DNA of 64,000 nucleotides from NCBI GenBank assembly GCA_041390465.1, contig JAWKPW010000016.1, positions 3,454-67,453 of the forward strand, read 5' to 3'. Within the stretch, counting starts at the first letter, position 1, and each line of letters opens with the position of its first letter. The notes below the pieces were generated by a model. That model was given only the letters and a program-made list of their open reading frames with translations, ran no database searches and was not told the origin of the DNA. Below, piece by piece: positions 37,345 to 44,612 of this stretch. Source of the stretch: JAABRU01 sp041390465. GTDB taxonomy: Bacteria > Desulfobacterota > Desulfobacteria > Desulfobacterales > Desulfococcaceae. The translations under genes were made by a program, and so were the position numbers.

Positions 37345-38133
37345 ATGGCATATGAAAACATTCTGTTTGCCGCAGAAAACGGAATTGCAACCATCACCTT
37401 CAACCGTCCCAAAGCCCTGAACGCACTCAACGGTGCGCTGCTGGATGAATTTTCCCGCGCGCTGGATGAAATTGATGCCAATGAGGACATCCGGGTGCTG
37501 GTGCTGACCGGTGCAGGGGAAAAATCCTTTGTGGCAGGCGCGGACATTACGGAGCTGGCCACCTTCGGTCCCCTGCAGGCAAAGGTTTTTGCCAAAAAGG
37601 GACAGGCCATCATCAGCAGACTGCAGGAACTTTCCATTCCCGTGATTGCCGCAGTCAACGGTTTTGCGCTGGGCGGGGGCAGTGAAATGGCTCTGGCCTG
37701 TGATTTCATCTATGCTTCGGAAAATGCAAATTTCGGTCTGCCGGAAATCACTTTGGGCATTATTCCCGGTTTTGGCGGAACCCAGCGTCTGCCCCGGCTG
37801 GTGGGAGCAAACAGAGCCAAAGAAATGATTTTTACCGGGAAAATGATTCCGGCCGCAGAAGCCGCAGCCATCGGCATGGTCAACAAAGTCTGTCCGGCCG
37901 CGAATCTGATGGAAGAAGTCATGAAAACCGCGAAAGCCATTGCAGCCAAAGGCCGGGTATCTCTGCGCGCGGCAAAGCAGGCAGTCAACTCCGGGCTGGG
38001 GGCGGATTTGGCAACCGGTCTCAACATTGAATGCGATGCGTTTGCCCTGTGCATGGCCAGCGAGGATGCCAAAGAGGGAACCTCTGCCTTTCTGGAAAAA
38101 CGCAAGGCTGCATTCAAAGGGAAACTGAAATAA
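37345..38133 (+). CDS. Enoyl-CoA hydratase / crotonase
   Basis: 262 residues of the crotonase family, hydrating enoyl-CoA (crotonyl-CoA to 3-hydroxybutyryl-CoA or similar). The oxyanion-hole segment is KSFVAGADITEL. The two catalytic Glu are in GGGSEMALACD and LPEITLGIIPGFGGTQRL, both kept, as expected for a true hydratase. AGGAGG lies seven bases before the ATG at 37345. It stands upstream of the paaK remnant, separated by a G-rich repeat, and fits fatty- or aromatic-acid degradation. Confidence 0.93.
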   Translation: MAYENILFAAENGIATITFNRPKALNALNGALLDEFSRALDEIDANEDIRVLVLTGAGEKSFVAGADITELATFGPLQAKVFAKKGQAIISRLQELSIPVIAAVNGFALGGGSEMALACDFIYASENANFGLPEITLGIIPGFGGTQRLPRLVGANRAKEMIFTGKMIPAAEAAAIGMVNKVCPAANLMEEVMKTAKAIAAKGRVSLRAAKQAVNSGLGADLATGLNIECDAFALCMASEDAKEGTSAFLEKRKAAFKGKLK

Positions 38134-38137
38134 GACA

Positions 38138-38320
38138 AAGGGTTCAGGGGTTAGGGATTGGGGATAGGGGATAGAGGTTAGGGATTGGGGATTAGAGGTA
38201 ATGGGTTTCAGGGATTCATGGATCAGGTTTCTGAATCTCCAATCCCTATCCTCTGCTCCCTGTCCCCTACCCCCCAATCCCTGTCCCCTAATCCCCAACT
38301 CTCTGTTTCACAAGGAGAAA
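38138..38320. repeat. G-rich/C-rich repeat (TTAGGGATTGGGGAT units)
   Basis: The left arm repeats GGGGTTAGGGATTGGGGAT-like units; the right arm is C-rich with complementary units (CCCCAATCCCTGTCCCC). It can form a long hairpin. Same type as 22376-22512. It fills the gap between the crotonase gene and paaK. Confidence 0.8.
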
Positions 38321-38330
38321 AAAACACAAC

Positions 38331-39631
38331 ATGATATATGACATTGAATACGAGACCATGCCCAGAGAGGCTCTGGAGGCCATACAGTTTCGCCGTCTCC
38401 GGAACACGCTGGACAGGGTTTATGCAACGGTTCCCTTTTACCGGAAAAAATTTCAGGAGGCAGGCATTACGCCCGGTGATATCCGCTGTCTGGAAGACCT
38501 GCACAAAGTGCCTTTCACCACCAAGCAGGATCTGCGGGACAATTACCCCTTTGGCATGTTTGCGGTTCCCATGGACAATGTGGTGCGCATTCACGCCTCC
38601 TCCGGCACCACCGGTCAGCCCACAGTGGTGGGTTACACCGCGCGGGACGTGAACACATGGGCCACACTTATGGCACGGGCTTTGGTCGCAGGCGGGGCAG
38701 GCCGGGATGACATTATTCACAATGCCTATGGTTACGGACTCTTCACCGGCGGTCTGGGGGTTCACTACGGAGCGGAAAAACTGGCGTATCTGTGATCTGA
38801 GCTTCGGAGGCAATACCAAACGCCAAATCATTAAGAGGAGGGATTTCGGGCCGACCATTATCACTGCCACGCCCTCTTACACACTTCATCTTGCGGAAGT
38901 CGCGGATGAGATGGGCATTTCCTTCAAGGATCTCAAATTCCGTTTCGGCATTTTCGGTGCGAACCCTGGTCGAAAAAAATATGCGCGAAGAAATTGAGAG
39001 AAAACTCAATCTTACCGCAGTGGACATTTACGGACTCAGCGAAGTGCTTGGCCCCGGCGTGTCCATTGAATGCCATGAGGCCAAAAAAGGACTGCATATT
39101 GCCGAAGATCATTTCATTCCGGAAATCATCAACCCCAACACCGGCGAAGTGCTGCCTTACGGCTCCACAGGTGAGCTGGTGTTCACCTCCATCACCAAAG
39201 AGGCTTTTCCGGTCATCCGTTACCGCACCCGTGACATTACCTCCATCAATCCGGAACCCTGCATCTGCGGACGCACGCTGGTGCGGATGAACAAGGTCAG
39301 CGGCCGTTCCGATGACATGCTCATCATCCGGGGTGTGAATGTGTTCCCGTCCCAGATTGAAAGTGTGCTGATGGAAATGGAAGGAGTGGAACCCCATTAT
39401 CAGTTGGTGGTGGATCGGGAAGACAATCTGGATATTCTGACTGTGATGGTGGAAGTGGGGGAAAAGGTTTTTTCCGACAAGGTCAAACCCCTGCAGGATT
39501 TGGAAAAGAGCATTTCCAAGAATATCAAGGAAACCATCGGTGTTTCCGCAAAGGTGAAACTGGTGGAACCCAAATCCATCGCGCGCAGTGAGGGCAAGGC
39601 AGTCCGGGTCATTGACCGGAGGAAGATATAA
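38331..39631 (+). pseudogene. paaK: Phenylacetate-CoA ligase, frameshifted
   Basis: An AMP-forming ligase that activates phenylacetate (or a related aromatic acid) with CoA. The N-terminal 155 residues are clean (FRRLRNTLDRVYATVPFYRK; the AMP loop ASSGTTGQPTVVGYT; YGYGLFTGGLGVHYGAEKL). Between about 38780 and 38975 at least three frame changes occur. The rest is then clean from MREEIERKLNLTAVDIYGLSEV through GELVFTSITKEAFPVIRYRTRD to the C-terminal lysine region ARSEGKAVRVIDRR. A single short damaged interval in an otherwise well-kept gene suggests either recent inactivation or local consensus error. The AAGGAG site precedes the ATG. Confidence 0.9.
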
Positions 39632-39654
39632 TTCCTGTGAAATACCGGGGCATG

Positions 39655-39687
39655 AAACCCTGAGGGTTTTCAAAACCCTCAGGGTTT
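39655..39687. terminator. Perfect AAACCCTGAGGGTTTT palindrome
   Basis: A 15-base perfect stem with a two-base centre, directly after paaK and before the ACT gene. It could be an attenuating hairpin or a short mobile palindrome; there is no T-run. Confidence 0.45.
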
Positions 39688-39723
39688 GAAAGGGAAAAAC
39701 CGAACCATAAGGAGGTTGTGCTG

Positions 39724-40155
39724 ATGCGAGTGGAACAAATATCCATATTTCTGGAAAACAAATCCGGCCGTCTTGCCATGGTCACAAAAATTCTCTCGGA
39801 TGCAGGTGTGAACATCCGCGCGCTGGCTTTGGCCGACACATCGGATTTCGGTGTGCTGCGCCTGATTGTGGACAACAATGACAAAGCCAGGGAAGCCCTG
39901 AAAAGCAGCGGCTTCACAGTGGGAAAAACCAATGTGGTGGCAGTGGAAGTGCCGGACAGACCCGGGGGACTGAACAATATTCTGGAAATACTGCACAGGG
40001 CAAATGTGAATGTGGAATACATGTACGCATTTGTCCGCCAGAGCGGGGACAACGCGGTGATGATTTTCCGCTTTGACAATACTGATGAGGCCATCCGTCT
40101 GCTGGAGACAAACGGCATTACCGTAATCAATGGCAGCAAACTCTATGCCATGTAA
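39724..40155 (+). CDS. Tandem ACT-domain regulatory protein
   Basis: 143 residues made of two ACT domains (VEQISIFLENKSGRLAMVTK and VVAVEVPDRPGGLNNILEI), which bind amino acids. This type commonly accompanies phenylacetate-CoA ligase and indolepyruvate oxidoreductase genes in anaerobes that degrade aromatic amino acids, where it is thought to sense phenylalanine or similar ligands. GGAGG lies eight bases before the ATG at 39724; an in-frame GTG six bases earlier is too close to it. Confidence 0.93.
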   Translation: MRVEQISIFLENKSGRLAMVTKILSDAGVNIRALALADTSDFGVLRLIVDNNDKAREALKSSGFTVGKTNVVAVEVPDRPGGLNNILEILHRANVNVEYMYAFVRQSGDNAVMIFRFDNTDEAIRLLETNGITVINGSKLYAM

Positions 40156-40175
40156 TTTCTGACGCACTTGCGCTT

Positions 40176-40254
40176 CATCGTCATACCGGTGAAAGCCGGT
40201 TTCCGGAATTTCCTGAAATCATAAGGATTCCGGTTTACACCGGAATGACGGGAG
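40176..40254. repeat. Palindromic CGTCATACCGGTGAAAGCCGG repeat
   Basis: Inverted arms CGTCATACCGGTGAAAGCC and (reverse) TTTACACCGGAATGACG surround an AT-rich loop. It is an intergenic repeat of a type widespread in bacteria. Confidence 0.65.
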
Positions 40255-40282
40255 GATAGTTTCTCGGAAAGGAGACAGAGGA

Positions 40283-40745
40283 ATGTCTGCAAGATTTGGG
40301 GTCCATTTTTTGAGAAAAACAGATAATCGCTTTGAAAACCGGGACATTGACACAGAGCTTCTTTCTTATATTGAGAAGCAGCCTGCCGGTGAGTTTTTCT
40401 TTGCCAATGGAAAATGGTTCTCCGGACATTGAAGAAAATTCATGCAGATTTTTTTCTGAAAAAACCGGGGAAGCCATTTACATAGCGATTCAGGAAAATG
40501 TCGGACTGTTCCATTTTGAACACTGGAAAAAACATGACATGGTGCGGCGTATCACATACAGCAATGATGCAGGCTGGTACAACATTTCAGGCACGCCGGA
40601 GGATTGGGAAGAAAACATACTGTTTTCAGAAGAAAAAACTGAAACTGACTTTGAGAATGTTATGATCCGGAAAGTCACCGGAAGATTAAAGAGATATGGA
40701 CAAAGCAAAGGAAGTGAGGGAAGGGGATTTTTTTCCCCCAGATAA
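40283..40745 (+). pseudogene. Hypothetical protein, single frameshift
   Basis: A good ribosome site (AAAGGAG) precedes the ATG at 40283. The first 49 codons (MSARFGVHFLRKTDNRFEN and on to the WFSGH region) end at a stop near 40432; the plus-one frame continues with SPDIEENSCRFFSEKTGEAI to 40745. Together this is a soluble protein of about 150 residues. I do not recognise the family. Confidence 0.5.
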
Positions 40746-40828
40746 ATGAAATGGAAGTTTTTGGAAAAATCTGTGATCATTTTCATCTCCGCACAGCAGA
40801 AGCATAGTCACAATGCTGTTTCCTTAAG

Positions 40829-40931
40829 ACTCCCCTCCCTTGAGGGAGGGGCAGGGGAGGGTGGACATTGTTTTTAATTACAGACTGATAATCGTACCCA
40901 CCCTCCCCTGACCCCTCCCATCGGGGGAGGG
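40829..40931. repeat. CCCTCCC/GGGAGGG inverted repeat
   Basis: GGGAGGGGCAGGGGAGGGTGG and its complementary CCACCCTCCCCTGACCCCTC, about 30 bases apart, form a strong GC hairpin upstream of the LivK-type gene. The remaining spacer (40746-41113) has nothing else I can identify. Confidence 0.7.
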
Positions 40932-41113
40932 AACTTTTTACTTAAGAAACGGCTTTGAGCTTATGTTGCTTTGGCGGAATCTGAAAAAGGGATTCTGAGG
41001 GCGGCGGAAGGATTTTGCATTCCCGGTGATTTTGTCAAAAAAAATGGGAATATAAAAATTTTCTGCCCCTGATGCAATTCATAACACATAACCAATCACA
41101 AAGGAGAAGGTTC

Positions 41114-42259
41114 ATGCACAGAAAAGTAAGACTGGCTTTGGCACTGTTTCTTGTCTGCGGTCTGATGGCGGCTTCCCATGCCCCTGCTGCGGAAACGTAC
41201 AAAATCGGCGGCATTTTTGCTGTCACGGGCCCGGCTTCCTTTCTGGGTGATCCGGAAAAAAGAAGCATGGAAATGGTGGTTGAGGCCATCAATGCCAAAG
41301 GCGGCATTGACGGACGGATGCTGGAAGCCGTGATTTATGACACAGAAGGCGATCCCACCAAAGCTGTCATGGGGGTAAGCAAACTCATCAGCAGAGACAA
41401 TGTGCTGGCCATTATCGGCCCCAGCACCACACCCACAACCCTTGCGGTCATGCCTGCGACTGTAAAGGCCCAGATTCCCTTAATCAGTTGCGCGGCAGGC
41501 AACAAGATTACCTCTCCTGTGAATCCCTGGGTTTTCAAGACAGCGCAGAGCGATATTCTGGCTGTTGCGGCCATCTATGCGCATATGCAGAAGCAGAATA
41601 TCAAAAAAATCGGTATCCTGACCGTGTCTGACGCATTCGGGGAAAGCGGACGGGAGCAGTTGGAGGCACAGGCTGCCCAGTTCGGTCTGACCATTGTGCA
41701 GGCTGACAAATTCGGCAACAAGGATACGGATATGACTGCACAGTTGACCAAAATCCGATCTGCGGAACCGGAAGCCATTGTCTGCTGGGGAACCAATCCG
41801 GGCCCTGCTGTGGTGGCAAAGAATGTGCAGCAACTGGGGCTGAAAATTCCCCTGTACCAGAGTCACGGTGTTGCCTCTCCCAAATTCATTGAACTGGCCG
41901 GAGATGCGGCAGAAGGCATTCTGCTGCCCACAGGAAAAATTCTGGTCAGCGATCTCCTGCCTGCCGAGGATGTGCAGAAAACCATTCTCAGTGATTATGC
42001 CAAACAGTACACGGAAAAATTCAATATGCCGGTGTCCGGTTTTGGCGGATATGCGTATGACGCGATGCTCATTGTTGCCAAAGCCCTGGAGGGAACCAGC
42101 GGGGACAAGGAAAAACTGCGCAAGAATATAGAGGACATGAAGGGATTTGTGGGTGTCAGCGGCACCTTCTCCTTCAGCCCCGAAGAGCATAACGGACTTG
42201 GCCCGGATGCCTTTGTCATGGTGCGGATCAAGAATAAGACTTGGGAGCTGATCCAGTAA
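41114..42259 (+). CDS. Branched-chain amino-acid-type ABC transporter substrate-binding protein
   Basis: 381 residues with a signal peptide (cleaved near HAPAAETYK). It is a LivK-type periplasmic binding fold: YKIGGIFAVTGPASFLGDPE, INAKGGIDGRMLE, LAIIGPSTTPTTLAV, GFGGYAYDAMLIVAKAL. The start at 41114 is chosen because AAAGGAG lies seven bases upstream. No permease or ATPase genes of the transporter are visible nearby. Following paaK and the ACT gene, it probably imports an aromatic or branched-chain amino acid or its acid for degradation. Confidence 0.93.
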   Translation: MHRKVRLALALFLVCGLMAASHAPAAETYKIGGIFAVTGPASFLGDPEKRSMEMVVEAINAKGGIDGRMLEAVIYDTEGDPTKAVMGVSKLISRDNVLAIIGPSTTPTTLAVMPATVKAQIPLISCAAGNKITSPVNPWVFKTAQSDILAVAAIYAHMQKQNIKKIGILTVSDAFGESGREQLEAQAAQFGLTIVQADKFGNKDTDMTAQLTKIRSAEPEAIVCWGTNPGPAVVAKNVQQLGLKIPLYQSHGVASPKFIELAGDAAEGILLPTGKILVSDLLPAEDVQKTILSDYAKQYTEKFNMPVSGFGGYAYDAMLIVAKALEGTSGDKEKLRKNIEDMKGFVGVSGTFSFSPEEHNGLGPDAFVMVRIKNKTWELIQ

Positions 42260-42388
42260 CACAATCAGGTGACTGATTGAAATCTTCGTAATCGGCATAA
42301 ATTTTGCTTTCCGGCTGATATGCAAAACTGCATGTTGGCCGGAAAAATTTGCAATAACTGATTATGAGGGAGAAAGATAATAAAATCA

Positions 42389-43331
42389 TTGGAAAAAATA
42401 TATAGATATATGGCATTGCTGTTGGTGATATTCTGTGCTCCGGCTTATTCAGAAAATGTGCCGCGAATTGTCGGCGGAACCGAGGTCAGTCCGGCATTCA
42501 AATATACTTGGATGGTGAGCATTGCAGAGACTGCTGAACCAAACGATTTTGACGGACATTTTTGCGGAGGTTCTCTGATTTCATCCGATCTGGTTCTGAC
42601 AGCAGGGCATTGTGTTACAGATTATGATGGACAGGTAAGCAGTCCGGCTGATATTGAAGTGCTGGTCGGCGCGCATGATCTGGAGAATCCCTCTGAAAAT
42701 CCGGGAATCCGGGAGCGGATCAAAGTGTCGGCAATCCTGAAACATGAAAATTATGATAGTGCGACTATGGACAATGATATTGCTCTGCTCAGGCTTTCCA
42801 AGTCTGTCAACCCTTCTCTGACACCAATCAGGCTGATTGACAATCCGGGGCTGGCGGACACCGATGAGATCTCAAAAGTTATTGGATGGGGAGATACAAG
42901 CAGCACATATTTTTCGTTTTATCCGAATCTGCTTCAGGAAGTTGATGTGCCGGTTGTTTCCCAGGCAACATGCGCTTCTGCTATGAGCAGTATCTACAAT
43001 ATTACGGATAATATGCTTTGTGCCGGATATTCTCAGGGCGGGTGATTCCTGTGCAGGAGACAGCGGAGGCCCTTTGGTGATATTCGACACAGATCATTGG
43101 GAACAGGCAGGCATTGTCAGTTGGGGGGGGACACCATGCGCCAAGCTGGGTGAATACGGCGTATATACCAAAGTCTGTAACTATCTGGACTGGATCAATG
43201 TGAATACCGTTTACAATCTGGCAGATGTGATCGGCATACTGAAGGTTCTGAGCGGCATTCCGGTGCCAGATCAGTGGGAACTGTCAGGTTATGATGTATT
43301 GAAAGACGGGAAAGTCGGTTCCGATATGTAA
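42389..43331 (+). pseudogene. Trypsin-like serine protease with dockerin-like tail, frameshifted
   Basis: A secreted S1A protease. It has a signal peptide (MALLLVIFCAPAYS), then the activation-type start RIVGGTEVSPAFKYTWMV. The His of the triad is in LTAGHC and the Asp in DNDIALLRL. One extra base at about 43043 (within GGGCGGGTGATTCC) ends the frame at SQGG; in the next frame it continues DSCAGDSGGPLV, which carries the catalytic Ser, then WGGTPCAKLGEYGVYTKV. A C-terminal segment LADVIGILKVLSGIP...DVLKDGKVG resembles a dockerin/EF-hand repeat pair. Start is uncertain (TTG at 42389 or ATG at 42410). Confidence 0.85.
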
Positions 43332-43424
43332 TCCTGCTTTTGGGTAAAAAATTGCAAACATACGATGAAACATCGGACAAACAGTATCAAAAAGATAAAG
43401 TTTTCACAAAAAACTGATTTTTCT

Positions 43425-43444
43425 CCGGAAAAATCCGGTTTTTT
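43425..43444 (+). terminator. Rho-independent terminator after the protease gene
   Basis: CCGGA-AAAA-TCCGG stem-loop followed by six T, about 95 bases after the protease stop. The bases after it (TTTTATACCTGAAAATTTTC) recur exactly at 44570. Confidence 0.6.
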
Positions 43445-43504
43445 ATACCTGAAAATTTTCTGTTGGATACTTATCTTCCCTGTAGCCCATCTGCGATTAT
43501 GCGG

Positions 43505-43565
43505 TGCTATCGCCCTCGTTCCCACGCTTTGCGTGGGAATGCAGATCGGACGCTCTGCGTTCCGT
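43505..43565. repeat. CGTTCCCACGC/GCGTGGGAA palindromic repeat
   Basis: CGTTCCCACGCTTTGCGTGG is a short palindrome, followed by GACGCTCTGCGTTCCG. It is a repeat type common in environmental bacteria; a diverged member lies in-frame inside the gene at 51989. The rest of 43332-43660 has no gene. Confidence 0.7.
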
Positions 43566-43846
43566 TCGGAATGTTTTTTCCGAAAATCGCCCAAGACCGA
43601 AACCGGCAGACTGATTCATCAGACAGTTCCCCAGCCAAATTAAGGCCGATCTTATTTTTTATGAAAGAATACAAATTTACGGAATATTTTGAGAACGAAG
43701 TTCTGAGGAAACACCATCTGAAAAAGAATGGTGTATTAAGGTGTTGGAAGATCCTGTAAAATTCGAACAATCTTCAGAAGAAAACTGTTTCCGGTACCAA
43801 GGTTCCTGCGAAGAACCTGGCGGACGCTTTTCCGAGTGATAACACG

Positions 43847-44142
43847 GATTCTCCTTTCTTGAAACCATGCTTTTTTTGATAGTGGGTCAAACCGGTTGAT
43901 TAATGTCATCCTTTCCGGGATTCGGATTGTTTTTTTCAATATTTTTCTATAATAATATCAATCCTTGCGGATTTTTTCTGTCCCGGTGTCAGACCCGAAT
44001 CAACGGATTTGACCCACTGTCTTTTTTTAACCACAAAGGACACAAAGATCACACAAAGATCACAATAAAATGAAAGCATTGCATAAATTCGGCAGTGAAT
44101 CAGCACTGCCTTCCGCAAAGTACAATTTCAATGGAGAATTGG
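43847..44142. mobile_element. Miniature element A, copy enlarged by element B
   Basis: The left end GGATTCTCC...TTGAAACCATGC and right end TTTCAATGGAGAATTGG match the 18628 copy, and the right interior (CACTGCCTTCCGCAAA) is shared with it. The internal AACCACAAAGGACACAAAG core is intact. Element B (43881-44018) sits inside it. The element interrupts the small toxin-like gene. Confidence 0.8.
43881..44018. mobile_element. Miniature element B, copy 1 (nested)
   Basis: About 138 bases with inverted ends AGTGGGTCAAACCGGTTGAT and, at the right, ATCAACGGATTTGACCCACT. The interior contains ATCAATCCTTGCGGATTTTT. It is inserted in element A and is the reverse-orientation twin of 55849-55988. Confidence 0.85.
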
Positions 44143-44201
44143 CATACCTGCGAAGACAAAACCACCATTCATAACGGCGTTTTCCGGACAGGAGATCTGC
44201 C

Positions 44202-44480
44202 ATGAAGATTGTCTGTTATCCTGATACAGATTCAATGTATGCAGATTGATCCGACAATGCAGGCGTTGAGACCCGGGAAGTCAGTCCGGGAGTTGTGCCT
44301 GATTATGACATTGACGGAAATCCCGTCGGCATTGACATTGACAACGCGAAAGCAAAAATCCTCCCTGAACGAACTGATTCTCCGGAGGATACCAACAGAC
44401 AGTTATATTCCAAATGCTGGCTGCCTGAACCCGCATCCGCCTCCATCTCAAACAGAAAAAGAGGAAGGTCTGAATGTTGA
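44202..44480 (+). pseudogene. DUF2283 protein with an in-frame TGA
   Basis: AGGAG precedes the ATG at 44202. MKIVCYPDTDSMYAD is followed by TGA, then SDNAGVETREVSPGVVPDYD and GNPVGIDIDNAKAKI in the same frame: the DUF2283 signature. Related proteins have a codon for Leu, Phe or similar at the stop position. A 39-residue tail after the domain is unusual. It is the second gene of a toxin-antitoxin-like pair whose first gene is split by elements. Confidence 0.75.
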
Positions 44481-44612
44481 TCAATTCAGTAAGGTTCCAT
44501 AAATTTCGGGCATGAAGTTTTCAGGATTGTGTTTATGCACCGGGCACAGGCTGGAAGCTTATAAGCGTTTTTATACCTGAAAATTTTCGTTGACCTGCTT
44601 TATGTTAAGGAT

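Larger units (their letters stand above)
43661..44205 (+). pseudogene. Small toxin-like gene split by nested miniature elements
   Basis: MKEYKFTEYFENEVLRK begins a small protein. After a frame change it continues KEWCIKVLEDPVKFEQ and EENCFRYQG...EEPGGR. It is then cut at about 43846, and the missing end (REDKTTIHNGVFRTGDLP, then TGA) is found at 44148-44205 after about 300 bases of element DNA. The two halves rebuild a protein of roughly 85 residues of a type that commonly precedes DUF2283 genes and looks toxin-like. Its stop overlaps the DUF2283 start by four bases (ATGA), which supports the reconstruction. The family name (DUF4258-like) is tentative. Confidence 0.6.

Noticed and set aside
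37084..38298. Minus-strand frame of about 400 codons opposite the crotonase gene
   Set aside because: Its ends are translated G-rich repeat and spacer, and its middle is antisense to a clean crotonase gene.
44244..44249. Selenocysteine codon in the DUF2283 gene
   Set aside because: The family has no Cys or Sec at this place, no SECIS-like hairpin is evident, and the neighbouring gene is also broken; a plain nonsense mutation is simpler.
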